A model generated the notes under the pieces. It was not told the DNA's origin. It worked only from the letters and a program-made list of their open reading frames with translations, and did not search any database. The position numbers and the translations under genes were made by a program. 36,930 nucleotides of DNA, from positions 1-36,930 of the forward strand of contig JAFGAM010000039.1 of assembly GCA_016933675.1 (NCBI GenBank), written 5' to 3'. This DNA comes from Candidatus Anaeroferrophillacea bacterium (lineage in GTDB: Bacteria; Desulfobacterota; Anaeroferrophillalia; Anaeroferrophillales; Anaeroferrophillaceae). Shown in pieces: positions 18,274 through 27,475 of the stretch (positions are counted from its first letter, which is position 1; each line of letters starts with the position of its first letter).

Positions 18274-18942
18274 ATGAACCATGCCGTTTCCGCCGCCCCG
18301 CCGCGCTACAGTGTTGCCGAGGAGATCGCCAACAGTGTTACCCATAGTCTGGGTATCGTTTTCTCCATCGCCGGGCTGGGGGTGCTTGCCGCTTTCGCCA
18401 GCCTTTTCGGCACCGGTTGGCACATTGTCAGCTGCAGCATTTACGCCGTCACGCAGATTTTCATGTACACCGCTTCGACCCTTTATCACAGCATCCCTCT
18501 GCCCCGGGCCAAGGCGGTGTTGCGATTCCTTGATCATGCCGCCATTTTCCTTTTGATTGCCGGAACCTACACCCCGTTTGCGCTGGTCAACCTGCGGGGA
18601 CCGTGGGGTTGGTCACTGTTCGGGGTCATCTGGGGGCTGGCGGTGCTCGGCATCGTGCTGCAGGCATGGCTCATCCGTCGCGGTCGTCTGGTGATGACCG
18701 CCCTGTATGTGGCCATGGGCTGGGTGGCGCTCGCCGCGATGAAGCCGCTGGCGGCGGCGGTGGCCCCGGGCGGGCTGGTGCTGCTGGTCGGCGGCGGGGT
18801 GGCGTATACCGGCGGCACGGTTTTCTACATCTGGCGGCGCCTGCCTTTCAACCATGCCATCTGGCATCTCTTTGTCCTTGCCGGCAGCATCCTGCACTTC
18901 TTCGCGGTGCTGTTCTACGTCATCCCCCTGGCCGGCGGCTAA
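18274..18942 (+). CDS. Hemolysin III / PAQR-family membrane protein
   Basis: 222 aa, the usual length for YqfA/hemolysin III proteins, with seven predicted membrane helices. Conserved family residues are visible: EEIANSVTHSLG near the N-terminus, STLYHSI, RFLDHAAIFLLIAGTYTPFA and a C-terminal HAIWHLFVLAGSILHFF with the histidines proposed to bind metal. Relatives include adiponectin receptors and bacterial TrhA. The haemolysin name is historical, and a membrane-lipid homeostasis role is more likely. The ATG lies 15 bases after CCCGGTG, with no strong ribosome site. A GC-rich hairpin without T-tract follows the stop (18948-18973). Confidence 0.92.
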   Translation: MNHAVSAAPPRYSVAEEIANSVTHSLGIVFSIAGLGVLAAFASLFGTGWHIVSCSIYAVTQIFMYTASTLYHSIPLPRAKAVLRFLDHAAIFLLIAGTYTPFALVNLRGPWGWSLFGVIWGLAVLGIVLQAWLIRRGRLVMTALYVAMGWVALAAMKPLAAAVAPGGLVLLVGGGVAYTGGTVFYIWRRLPFNHAIWHLFVLAGSILHFFAVLFYVIPLAGG

Positions 18943-19441
18943 TGGCCCCCGCCCGGGGCCGCTGCCGGGCGGGCGGGTCCGGGTCGGCAAATATCCGCTG
19001 GTGTGTTTCCTGCCGCCGGCCGGCGCCGCGGACGCCGGTGAACACAGCTCAAAAAAGTTGAAACCGTAATCACTTCCGGTGCTGAAAAGGGCTGGCGCCG
19101 TAACTGCCCCGGATACGCGGCGTGAAATCCCGAGGCGTGCGGCGGCACCTCACGGCGAACGGTTCAGGGGCATCTCCTGTCCGGGTGCGGGACCTACGGA
19201 TTGGCAACGATGAAGATATGGTTCTTACGAAGCCGGTAAAATAATCCTTAACAAAACCGCCGATTTTGTCGAACTCCTGCTTTATCTTAAACGGGGCGGT
19301 TAAAAAATCCGGTGATACCCTTGTCGGTTCCGGGTTTCCCCGGCGGTGATGCGGCTGGTGGGCGACAAGGAGGAAGTGTTTTGCGCCGGTTCGTCCGGAT
19401 GGTCCGGATGGGTTCCCGGGGTGCTGAGGGCCGCCACGGTG
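18943..19441. other. Gene-free region upstream of the Cache protein
   Basis: 499 bases. It contains a hairpin CCCGCCCGG/CCGGGCGGG (18948-18973), a 20-base motif repeated at 27267-27286 (here 19060-19079), and an inverted repeat AACCGCC/GGCGGTT (19255-19261, 19295-19301) beside A-rich flanks. The stretch 19230-19310 is AT-rich and may hold the promoter for the Cache/chemoreceptor genes. No gene supported. Confidence 0.45.
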
Positions 19442-19969
19442 ATGGGGGGAGGATGTATCATCCAGTTGTTGCGCAGAGTGATCCTGGTTTGTGTTCCGGA
19501 TTTTCTTGTTCTGACGCTGATGGTGATGCCGGCGCCCGGAAGCGAAATAGCCCCGCAGATGGTAGTCGATCATGTTGATCGAGCCGTGCAGCTTGTTGTC
19601 GATCAGGGTCCCGAAAAGACCTTTCCGCAATTGATTGGCCCTCATGGCTCCTGGGTGAAGGGTGAATTGTACGTCTTTGTGTATGATTTTTCCGGAACCA
19701 TCGTTGCCCATCTGAATTCCAAACTGGTGGGGAAAAACCTTCTTAAGGTCAAGGATGTCAAGGGCAACGTATTCACCGCCAATTTCATCGCCGCGGCCAG
19801 GGGCGGCAGGGGAGAAGGCTGGACAGAGTACTGGTGGCCGAAGCCCGGTGAAAAGGAGCCCTCACTGAAGGCGAGCTTTATCAAGCGGGTGCCCGACCGG
19901 GAACTGCTGTTGGGAGTCGGGGCTTATGGATTTAGCAAGGTCCAGGCTGAGCACGCTACCGGGAGATGA
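19442..19969 (+). CDS. Exported single-Cache domain protein
   Basis: About 175 aa. A basic and hydrophobic leader (LLRRVILVCVPDFLVLTLMV) ending MPAPGSE is a likely signal peptide. The remainder matches the Cache_2-type ligand-binding fold: helix with DHVDRAVQLVVDQGPEKTF, GELYVFVYDFSGTIVAHL, VGKNLLKVKDVKGNVFTANFI and a final KASFIKRVPDRELLLGVGAYG. There is no signalling domain, so it is probably a free periplasmic or membrane-tethered sensor. The start is unclear: ATG 19442, tandem TTGs at 19466/19469 behind GGGGGGAGG, and GTG 19346 all read in frame. It lies 167 bases before a chemoreceptor and may work with it. Confidence 0.78.
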   Translation: MGGGCIIQLLRRVILVCVPDFLVLTLMVMPAPGSEIAPQMVVDHVDRAVQLVVDQGPEKTFPQLIGPHGSWVKGELYVFVYDFSGTIVAHLNSKLVGKNLLKVKDVKGNVFTANFIAAARGGRGEGWTEYWWPKPGEKEPSLKASFIKRVPDRELLLGVGAYGFSKVQAEHATGR

Positions 19970-20136
19970 CGCCATGGGGGCCCGAGCCGCCTTCCTGCCG
20001 CCATCTGCGGCCTTCCCCCAGCGTCGTGCCGACACCGCCGGCCTAGCGGTGGCTCAGGCGGCTGAATGTCTTGGCCGGGATGTCCTGGTTGACGATAACA
20101 GTTCCGGGGGAAGACTCCGAAGGGATGTGATGATTG

Positions 20137-22146
20137 ATGTTTGGCGTAATTTCACGTTTCAAGAGAATCGGCTTTAAGATCGCCTTGTTGCCTTTCCTCG
20201 GTATCCTCGGGATCCTGGTTGTGCAGGGGGTTAACCTGTATGTCGAGCGCGATGTTTCCGAGGCCCTGGAAGTGTTCGGGAATGTCGCCGATATCTCCCG
20301 CGCCGCGGCCGACCTGCTGCTCAGTGAACGGGAGTATATCGGGGCACCGGGAGAAGAAACATACCGCCGGGTCGAGAATGAATCGGTATATATTGCCGAT
20401 AGCCTGAAGTCCCTCGGGAAACGGCGTCTGGACGACGGGCTGGCCGCCATGGTGGCCGAAGTCGGCAAGGTGTATCAGCGGCATCGGGATATCTTTGCCG
20501 CCGCCGCCCAGGCGGTCCGGGAGCTGCACCGGGCGCATGTGGATATGAGCACGCATTTCCGGATTCAGAACGATATGCTGGCCGAAGCGGTGACGCTCAT
20601 TACCCAGGAGGAAACCGATCTGATTATGGTGGGTGAAAGCCTGCCGGATCAGAAGATCGCCCTGCGGGACACCCTGAAGGAATATATGGCTCATACCGCC
20701 GCAGTATCGCTGAACCTCACTGACCTGCTGGCGTTTGCCCGTCAGGAGGAATATCGGCAGCGGGCTGAAAACCTCGCCGGGAAAACGGCGCTGACGGCGA
20801 AAAATCTCGAAGGCGTGGTGGTGGCGGTCGGCGATGAACAGATTTCCGGCCGGTGGCTACGGGCTCAGGAGGAGCGCCAGGCGGTAATGTCGAGCCAGGC
20901 GCAGGTATATGAGAACTGGCAGCAGCAGCAGGCCCTGACCGTTGCCCTGAAGAAGAACAAGGAGGATTTTCACGCCGCATTGCTGGAGGTGGCGAAAACC
21001 GTCGACCAGAAGCTGATGACCATCCGCCGGCGGCGCGGCCGGGTGGTGTGGACCGTGCTGGGGATGGCCATCCTGGTGCTGGTAATGATGTCGTCAGGGA
21101 TTGTCAAAAGCATTACCCGGCCGATTCACCGGGCGACCGAGATGCTCCGGGATATTTCCGCAGGTGAAGGCGATCTGACCCGGCGGCTCGATGTTGCCGG
21201 AAGCGATGAAATCTCCCGGATGGCGGGTGATTTCAATCGTTTTGTCGATAAACTCCAGGATATGATCGGTCGTATCGCCGGTAACGCCGGGGCGGTTGCC
21301 GCCGCCGCCACCCAGCTTTCGGCCGTCTCCAGCCAGATGGCCACCGGACTGGGCAACATGGCGGCGCGGGCGGAGGCCGTCGCGGCGGCGGCGGATCAAT
21401 CCAGTGCGACAACCTCCTCGGTTGCCGCCGGTATGGAGGAAGCGACCGGCAATCTGGCATCCGTATCCGCCGCCACCGAGGAGATGAGTGCTTCCGTCGG
21501 CGAGATTGCCGCCAGCGCCGAAACGGCCCGTGCGATCAGCGCCGATGCCACGATTCAGACCGGGGCGTTGAACGACTTGATGGCTCAGCTGGGCGTTGCC
21601 GCCCGGGAGATCGGAAATGTGACCGAGACCATCGACGCGATTTCGTCCCAGACCAATCTGCTCGCCCTCAATGCCACCATCGAGGCCGCCCGGGCGGGTG
21701 CCGCCGGGAAGGGTTTCGCGGTGGTAGCCGGTGAAATCAAGGAACTTGCCCGCCAGACCGCCGACGCTACCGGTGATATCAAAAGCAAAATCGATGGCAT
21801 CCAGGGTTCCACCGCGGATGCCATCGCCGGTATCGAGCGGATTGCCGGAGTGATCGGCAATGTCGGCGATATTGTCGTCCGCATGGCCGCCGCCATCGAG
21901 GAGCAGTCGGTTACCACCCGGGACGTGGCCCGGCATATTGCCGTGGCGTCCAACGAGGTCGGCGGTGCCAACCAGCGGGTTGCTCAGGTTGTAAAGGCGG
22001 CGGGGGCCATGGCCGGTGACATGGGCCGTATCGAGGACACCATAACCGAGATGGAATCGGGGGGACAGCAGGTACATCGGAGTGCCGCCGAGCTGTCGGC
22101 GCTGGCAGAACAGCTGCAGACCATGGCGGGGGCCTTCAGGGTGTGA
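20137..22146 (+). CDS. Methyl-accepting chemotaxis protein
   Basis: 669 aa inner-membrane chemoreceptor. TM1 is at residues ~11-31, a long helical periplasmic sensor at ~32-300 ([20 protein letters not shown], many charged heptads), TM2 at ~303-325 and HAMP at ~326-378 ([20 protein letters not shown]). A coiled-coil signalling domain follows, with the tip [20 protein letters not shown] and then [20 protein letters not shown]. The tip should bind CheA/CheW, whose genes are not in this window. There is no C-terminal CheR-tethering pentapeptide (ends AGAFRV). ATG 20137 follows AAGGGA about 12 bases upstream; a TTG one codon earlier is possible. Confidence 0.95.
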   Translation: MFGVISRFKRIGFKIALLPFLGILGILVVQGVNLYVERDVSEALEVFGNVADISRAAADLLLSEREYIGAPGEETYRRVENESVYIADSLKSLGKRRLDDGLAAMVAEVGKVYQRHRDIFAAAAQAVRELHRAHVDMSTHFRIQNDMLAEAVTLITQEETDLIMVGESLPDQKIALRDTLKEYMAHTAAVSLNLTDLLAFARQEEYRQRAENLAGKTALTAKNLEGVVVAVGDEQISGRWLRAQEERQAVMSSQAQVYENWQQQQALTVALKKNKEDFHAALLEVAKTVDQKLMTIRRRRGRVVWTVLGMAILVLVMMSSGIVKSITRPIHRATEMLRDISAGEGDLTRRLDVAGSDEISRMAGDFNRFVDKLQDMIGRIAGNAGAVAAAATQLSAVSSQMATGLGNMAARAEAVAAAADQSSATTSSVAAGMEEATGNLASVSAATEEMSASVGEIAASAETARAISADATIQTGALNDLMAQLGVAAREIGNVTETIDAISSQTNLLALNATIEAARAGAAGKGFAVVAGEIKELARQTADATGDIKSKIDGIQGSTADAIAGIERIAGVIGNVGDIVVRMAAAIEEQSVTTRDVARHIAVASNEVGGANQRVAQVVKAAGAMAGDMGRIEDTITEMESGGQQVHRSAAELSALAEQLQTMAGAFRV

Positions 22147-22214
22147 ACTGACAACCGGGGTACGATAGCAGGGCGAATCCGGGTATGCCGGGAAACTGCA
22201 CGGATATGCATGCT

Positions 22215-22250
22215 GAAAAAATGGCCTGTAATTCATTGGAATTACAGGCC
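22215..22250 (-). terminator. Terminator downstream of tRNA-Leu
   Basis: Perfect 12-base stem GGCCTGTAATTC / GAATTACAGGCC with a 4-base loop (22223-22250), followed on the minus strand by ATTTTTTC. It lies just beyond the tRNA 3' end and could also stop plus-strand transcripts from the chemoreceptor, though the T-tract on that side is poor. Confidence 0.92.
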
Positions 22251-22260
22251 GCTTTGACTT

Positions 22261-22346
22261 TGGTGCCGAAGGGGGGACTCGAACCCCCACAGGCGGTGCC
22301 CACTACCCCCTCAAGATAGCGTGTCTACCAGTTCCACCACTTCGGC
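22261..22346 (-). tRNA. tRNA-Leu (anticodon GAG)
   Basis: 86 nt including an encoded CCA end. The acceptor GCCGAAG pairs with CTTCGGC. The anticodon stem CTATC/GGTAG encloses the loop TTGAGGG, giving anticodon GAG at 22310-22312 (minus strand). A long variable arm (GGGCACCGCCT region) marks a class II leucine tRNA, and the T arm is GGGGGTTCGAGTCCCCC. It reads CUC/CUU codons. The terminator at 22215-22250 follows directly. Confidence 0.97.
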
Positions 22347-22484
22347 TTGCTGTCGCTAGATGCAGCGACGTTTGTAAACCATCTGGTTCGGGCTTGTCAA
22401 CGGTTTTCTCCCGGACGGTTTTTCGGGTGGCGGCTGGTGCCGTTCCGTCCGGGGCTGTCAGTCAAGGTGCGGTCACGGTACCTG

Positions 22485-22907
22485 TCAGCCGTTGATGTCC
22501 AGCAATACGCCCATGCCGCTGACCGCGTCGAGGATGAGCTGTTCAAGCCGTTCGGGAGAGTGCAGGAACCGTTCATGCATCAGCCGGCAGATCTGGTGGT
22601 CGGTGCCGCAATCGTAGGCCCGGAGCTGGTAGCCGCCGGACTCCGCAATGATGGTGAAATTGATGTCCCGACCGGCTGCCAGCAGCCGGTCGTGGAGCCG
22701 GCCGAGGAGGGTCATGACCTCTTGCAGTCGTTCTCGGTCGATACCGGCGGCGGGCCGGGAACCGTTGGGCCGCCGCCGGCCCTCGCGCCGGTCTCGCCGT
22801 CGGCTGACGATCTTGGTGCGGCCGCGTTCGGCAGCGGTCACCGCCGCCCCGGGGGCCCCGGCGGTAACCTGGAAGTAGCCGCTCTGCAACAGGGAGTCGT
22901 CGGCCAT
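22485..22907 (-). CDS. Small protein with FlaG-like C-terminal half
   Basis: 140 aa. The first ~55 residues are arginine-rich and low in complexity (RRRDRREGRRRPNGSR). The second half, INFTIIAESGGYQLRAYDCG and onward through THDQ-like and QLILDAVSGMGVLLDING segments, follows the FlaG pattern (F-x-V-x-x-x-x-G-x-x-V-x-V-x-D, then a closing GLLLDI-like strand). FlaG proteins affect flagellar filament length, but no flagellar gene is near, so the name is only a suggestion. Its ATG overlaps the nitroreductase stop (TGATG), implying translational coupling. Confidence 0.6.
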   Translation of the reverse strand: MADDSLLQSGYFQVTAGAPGAAVTAAERGRTKIVSRRRDRREGRRRPNGSRPAAGIDRERLQEVMTLLGRLHDRLLAAGRDINFTIIAESGGYQLRAYDCGTDHQICRLMHERFLHSPERLEQLILDAVSGMGVLLDING

Positions 22908-23431
22908 CAGGGGTCTCGCGCGAGAATCAGTTCCGCCAGTGGTTTGCGTTCCGCCGGTTTGGGCCGGTAGTCAGCCGCCAGATGGCCGACGGCGACCACC
23001 GCCATCAGCTCGTAACGCGGCGGCAGATCCAGCAGTTCCACTACCCGGGAACCGTTTTTCAGAATTTCGCCGAGCCAGACGGCACCGAGTCCCAGTCCGT
23101 GTGCCGCCAGCAGGATGTTCTGCAGGCAGGCGCCCACCGACTGAATGTCCTTTTCCCGGTGATAGAGGGATTCGGTGTCCAGCAGCGCCACCAGCAGTGC
23201 TGGCGCGGTGCGGATGATCCGGTGGTACCGTGTCAGGTCGGCGAAGAGCTCCTTGATTTCCGGGCGTCGAACGACGGCGAATCGCCAGGGCTGGTTGTTG
23301 AGGCCCGAAGGCGCCAGTCGGCCCGCTTCGAGAATGATATCGATATCACCGTCGTTGACCGGCCGGTCGGTGGCAAAGGTACGGACGCTGCGGCGTTCGG
23401 TGATGGCGGTGAGAATGTCGGGTGCGGTCAT
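22907..23431 (-). CDS. Nitroreductase-family FMN oxidoreductase
   Basis: 174 aa, at the short end of the family. ITERRSVRTF near residue 11 is the usual FMN-phosphate contact; APSGLNNQPWRFAVV and GACLQNILLAAHGLGLGAVW are conserved family blocks, followed by LGEILKNGSRVVELLDLPPR. These enzymes reduce nitro groups, quinones or flavins with NAD(P)H as homodimers; the true substrate cannot be read from sequence. It is first in a two-gene unit with the FlaG-like gene, whose start overlaps this stop by one base. Confidence 0.93.
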   Translation of the reverse strand: MTAPDILTAITERRSVRTFATDRPVNDGDIDIILEAGRLAPSGLNNQPWRFAVVRRPEIKELFADLTRYHRIIRTAPALLVALLDTESLYHREKDIQSVGACLQNILLAAHGLGLGAVWLGEILKNGSRVVELLDLPPRYELMAVVAVGHLAADYRPKPAERKPLAELILARDP

Positions 23432-24055
23432 CTCAGGAACTCCGAAGATTCATGGTTGAGCCGGATACATACTTATCGTGATCTGCCCGGGCCGGTTTTC
23501 GTGCGGGTTGATGCCGGCCGGTCCGTTGTTGATGGAACCCGGCAGTTTCCGGGATGTTTTTTCCGGCGCCATTCCGTTGCGGCGCAATTTGGCAGTTGTT
23601 ACGGAGCCATGTAATGTGCCAAGATACTATTGTTGGCGCGGCTCGTCAAGGACTGCCGCAATATCCTGGCCGCCGACCGGCTGCATGCCGACCACCCCGG
23701 CCCGGGAATAAATCCTGCCGGCTTGGTAACAACACCATCTTCTTCGTTGCGCTGCAACCCGAGTTGTTCAGCGTACGGCTGCGTACGCCGCCCTCCTCGG
23801 GTGAGGACGCGCGGCGAAACCGGAGCGGCTACGGTGCCATCCCTTTTCGGCGTATTTTGGTGCTTGCTGCGGTTTCATCGATCTTTGCGGGTGGTGAACC
23901 GGTTGCTGCCGGGTAGAGGTAATCGATTGTCGACCGGATTAAAAGCGGCCGCTCGGCAATGCTGCCGTCTCGACCCGGTCAACGTACTTGCCGAAGGACG
24001 GCCGGATGTGAAATAATGCCCTTTCCATCCAGCCCCACATGCGGGAGTTGACGAT
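23432..24055. other. Gene-free region between nitroreductase and rarA
   Basis: 624 bases between divergent genes. It includes a short stem CCCGG-CAGTTT-CCGGG followed by ATGTTTTTT (~23538-23561) and a 22-base sequence AACAACACCATCTTCTTCGTTG (~23727-23748) that recurs with one change near 30530. The open frames are GC-driven and match nothing I know. Confidence 0.45.
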
Positions 24056-25357
24056 ATGAGCCTCCGGGAAAACAACGCTTCCGTCTCCAGCCCCCTGGCC
24101 TACCGCCTGCGGCCCGTGACCCTGGACGACTACGTCGGCCAGAAACATCTGCTTGCCCCGGGCGGCATCGTCCGGCGCTTCCACGATGCCGGACAGTTGC
24201 CGTCGCTGATCTTCTGGGGTGGCCCCGGCTGCGGCAAGACCACCCTCGCCCGGATCCTCGCCGCCCGGGTTGACGCCGACTACCACGCCCGCTCGGCGGT
24301 TACCGCCGGAGTCGCCGAGGTGCGGAAAATCGCTGAAATAGCTCGTAAAAACCGGGATGCCGGGTGCGAAACGGTGCTTTTTCTCGACGAGATCCACCGC
24401 TTCAACCGCGCCCAGCAGGATTTTCTTCTCGGGCCGGTGGAGGAAGGGCTGCTCATCCTGCTGGGGGCGACCACCGAGAATCCTTCCTTCTCAATTATCA
24501 CGCCGCTTTTGTCCCGCACGCGCGTCATCGTCCTCAAGCCGCTCGCCGACGATGAAATCCTGCTTTTGCTCGAACGCGGTCTGAAGCTGTTGGCTGCAAG
24601 CCTCGGCCGTCCGGCAGCGGTGGCGCCGGCGGCGCTGGAGGTGATCGCCGAATATGCCCAGGGTGATGCCCGCCGTGGCCTGAACCTGCTCGAAACCTTT
24701 GTTCTCAACCGCGAGGCGTCGGCGGGGGGCGAACTTGGTCCGGATGATCTGGCCCCGTTTCTTGCCGGCCGGTACCTGTCCTACGACAAGGGCGGTGAGG
24801 AACATTACAACCAGATTTCGGCCTTCATCAAGAGCATGCGGGCCAATGATCCCGATGCCGCGGTCTACTGGCTCATGCGTATGTTGCGGGCGGGCGAGGA
24901 CCCGCTCTACTGTGCCCGGCGGATGATCCGTTTCGCCAGCGAAGATATCGGCAACGCCGCCCCGCAGGCGTTGCAACTGGCGATCAACGCCCGTCAGGCC
25001 TATGAGGTGCTGGGTTCCCCCGAGGGCGAACTGGCGCTGCTGCAGGCGGCGGTATATCTCGCCGCGGCGCCCAAAAGTGACGCCGTTTACCGGGCGGAGA
25101 AGCTGGTGCGCCGCGAGATCGAAGCTACCGGCCACCTGCCGGTGCCGCTGCCGCTGCGCAACGCCCCCACCAGGCTGGTGAGGGAGTGGGGCTACGGTGA
25201 AGGCTACGTCAATCCGCACCGGGCGGCGGAAAGCGGCGGGCCGCGCCTTGTGTGCCTGCCGGAGGGGCTTCGGGAGCGTGCCTTCTACCGGCCTACCGCC
25301 AGCGGCTACGAGGACACCATCCGGCAGCGGCAGGCGGCATGGAAAAAGCGGTCATGA
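24056..25357 (+). CDS. rarA: Replication-associated recombination ATPase RarA (MgsA)
   Basis: 433 aa AAA+ ATPase related to clamp loaders and Holliday-junction helicases, acting at stalled replication forks. MSLRENN is followed by the family opening PLAYRLRPVTLDDYVGQKHLL. Walker A is GGPGCGKT (residues 55-62), Walker B VLFLDEIHRFNRAQQD with D111/E112, sensor 1 LLGATTENPSF, and the C-terminal tetramerisation region has DPDAAVYWLMRMLRAGEDP and RRMIRFASEDIGNA. GGGAG precedes ATG 24056. The stop overlaps the uvrC start, so the two repair genes are probably co-expressed. Confidence 0.97.
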   Translation: MSLRENNASVSSPLAYRLRPVTLDDYVGQKHLLAPGGIVRRFHDAGQLPSLIFWGGPGCGKTTLARILAARVDADYHARSAVTAGVAEVRKIAEIARKNRDAGCETVLFLDEIHRFNRAQQDFLLGPVEEGLLILLGATTENPSFSIITPLLSRTRVIVLKPLADDEILLLLERGLKLLAASLGRPAAVAPAALEVIAEYAQGDARRGLNLLETFVLNREASAGGELGPDDLAPFLAGRYLSYDKGGEEHYNQISAFIKSMRANDPDAAVYWLMRMLRAGEDPLYCARRMIRFASEDIGNAAPQALQLAINARQAYEVLGSPEGELALLQAAVYLAAAPKSDAVYRAEKLVRREIEATGHLPVPLPLRNAPTRLVREWGYGEGYVNPHRAAESGGPRLVCLPEGLRERAFYRPTASGYEDTIRQRQAAWKKRS

Positions 25358-27216
25358 CCACGCCGGATAACGCCGGGCTGCGGGAACCGGTTGCCCGCTT
25401 GCCGCTGGAGCCCGGGGTTTACCTGATGAAGGATGCCGCCGGCACCATCATTTATATAGGTAAAGCGGTTTCCCTGCGCCGCCGGGTGCAGTCGTACTTC
25501 TCGCCGGCGCCCAAACCGGCGAAGGTGACCGCCATGGTGCGGCTGGTTACGGCGGTCGAGGTGGTGGTCACGCCGGGCGAACTTGACGCCCTGGTGCTGG
25601 AAAACCAGTTGATCAAGCAGCACCGGCCGCGGTACAATATCGACCTCAAGGACGACAAGAACTACCCGTATGTACGCCTGGATCGGGAGCGGCCCTTCCC
25701 GCGGCTGGAGGTCGTCCGTCGTCGGCGTCCGGACCGGGCGGAGTATTTCGGTCCCTATCCGTCGGCCGGGGCCCTGCGCGAAACCCTCGCCGTGCTTCAG
25801 CGCCAGTTCCGCCTGCGGCGGTGCCGCGACCGCCAGTTTACCAACCGGTTGCGGCCCTGTCTCAACTACCAGATGAACCTTTGTACCGGACCCTGCTGCG
25901 GCCACATCGCTGCCGCCGATTACGACCGGCAGGTGGAACAGGCGGCCCTTTTTCTCCATGGTCGCGGCCTCGAAGTGGTGCAGCGGTTACGGGAGGCCAT
26001 GAAGGAACGTGCCGGGGCAAAGGAATATGAAGAAGCGGCACGCATCCGGGACGGCATCGCCGCCCTCGAGCGGGTGCTCAGCGCCCAGCAGGTGGACCGC
26101 GGCGGCGAGGGGGATCTCGATGTGTTGAATCTCGCCGGTGACGATGACCGCGGTTATGCCGCCTATCTGCTTCAGGTGCGTGGCGGCATGGTGAACGGCG
26201 GCCGACCGTTTTTCTTTCCCCGTTTCGCCGGTTCGGCAGCGGAACTGGTTCCCGCTCTGATCCAGGAATATTACGGCGATCGGCAGGTGCCGCCGCCACT
26301 GATCATGGTGCCCGAACCGTTTGCCGAGCAGGAGGTGGTGGCGGCCTGGCTCGGCGGTCTCGCCGGCCGCCGGGTGCGTTTGCAGACCCCGCGTCGGGGG
26401 CACAAGGCGCGGCTGCTGGCGATGGCGGCCGACAATGCCCGGGTCCATTTTCACCAGCAGCGGGACGAACACCGCGATATGGACCGGGTGCTCGCCGTCC
26501 TCGGTCGGAAGCTGGGGCTGCCGGCGGCGCCGGCGATCATCGAGTGTATCGATGTTTCCAACCTCGGCGGCCGGGCGCCGGTGGCTTCGCTGGTGGCCTT
26601 TCGCAACGGCAGGCCGTGGAAAGAGGGCTACCGGCAGTTCAACTTCGACGACGGTACCGGCCCGGATGACTATGCCATTATGGCGGCTACCATCGCCCGG
26701 CGCTTCTCGTCGGGAGCGATGGCTGTCGACTGGCCCGATCTGCTGCTCATCGACGGCGGTCGGGGACAGCTGGCGGCGGTGGTGCGGATTCTCGAACATC
26801 TCGGCCTCGAGGTGCCGGCGGCCGCTATCGCCAAGGGCCGTGACCAGCGCGGACGGAAGGATTCCCGCGCCGGTGACCGGGTGTTCATCCCCGGACGACA
26901 GAACCCGGTGGCCCTGCACCGCCATTCCGGTGTCTGTCTGCTGCTGCAGCAGATCCGCGACGAGGCGCACCGGTTCGCCGTCAGCCGGCACCGTCAGCGG
27001 CGCCGGAGTCTTACCCTCGAGAGTGAGCTGCGGGCTATTCCGGGTATTGGCGAACGGCGGGCACGGGGGCTTTTGGAGCGTTTCGGCAGTGTCGCCGGGG
27101 TGCGCGCCGCCGGTCGTGAGGAACTGGTGGCTTGTCCCGGGCTTGATCGGCGGACCGCCAGTCGGGTATATGACTATTTCCATGTCGCCGCCTCCGAAAT
27201 CACCTCCACGCCGTAG
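25354..27216 (+). CDS. uvrC: Excinuclease ABC subunit C
   Basis: 620 aa from ATG 25354. UvrC makes both incisions around UvrAB-marked lesions in nucleotide excision repair. The GIY-YIG nuclease is at residues ~20-95 (GVYLMKDAAGTIIYIGKAVS, E83 in VLENQLIKQH). The UVR motif for UvrB is near 210 (AMKERAGAKEYEEAARIRDG). The RNase H-like second nuclease contains IECIDVSNLGGRAP and LLLIDGGRGQLAAV, and tandem helix-hairpin-helix motifs close the protein (AIPGIGERRARGLLERFG). The usual DISH motif reads DVSN. A four-base ATGA overlap with rarA supports this start; an in-frame ATG at 25339 is the alternative. Confidence 0.96.
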   Translation: MTTPDNAGLREPVARLPLEPGVYLMKDAAGTIIYIGKAVSLRRRVQSYFSPAPKPAKVTAMVRLVTAVEVVVTPGELDALVLENQLIKQHRPRYNIDLKDDKNYPYVRLDRERPFPRLEVVRRRRPDRAEYFGPYPSAGALRETLAVLQRQFRLRRCRDRQFTNRLRPCLNYQMNLCTGPCCGHIAAADYDRQVEQAALFLHGRGLEVVQRLREAMKERAGAKEYEEAARIRDGIAALERVLSAQQVDRGGEGDLDVLNLAGDDDRGYAAYLLQVRGGMVNGGRPFFFPRFAGSAAELVPALIQEYYGDRQVPPPLIMVPEPFAEQEVVAAWLGGLAGRRVRLQTPRRGHKARLLAMAADNARVHFHQQRDEHRDMDRVLAVLGRKLGLPAAPAIIECIDVSNLGGRAPVASLVAFRNGRPWKEGYRQFNFDDGTGPDDYAIMAATIARRFSSGAMAVDWPDLLLIDGGRGQLAAVVRILEHLGLEVPAAAIAKGRDQRGRKDSRAGDRVFIPGRQNPVALHRHSGVCLLLQQIRDEAHRFAVSRHRQRRRSLTLESELRAIPGIGERRARGLLERFGSVAGVRAAGREELVACPGLDRRTASRVYDYFHVAASEITSTP

Positions 27217-27475
27217 TTGAAGCCGGATGATGCCGCCCCCGGGCGGCCGTCGCCACCAATGTTGAGGAAACTGTAATCACTACCGTAAAGTGCGGAAAAT
27301 TAACGGCGCCGCACGCGTTTCTGCTTTGCCTCGCGTTTAGCCCGATGCGTACGGCGCCATTCCGGCGGGGATCGACTCGGGTGGTCGCGCCGGTCTGCTG
27401 CCTGCGGTACGCACCGGCAGGTCGCGAATGAAGCTGGAGCGCTGGCGAAACCAGCGATACTGAAAGGAATGACCA

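Noticed and set aside
25987-27183. 398-residue open frame antisense to uvrC
   Set aside because: Shadow frame; uvrC domains explain the region.
27440-27456. Small hairpin CGCTGG-CGAAA-CCAGCG before the RmlD-like gene, considered as a riboswitch
   Set aside because: Too small and without conserved riboswitch sequence; likely incidental.
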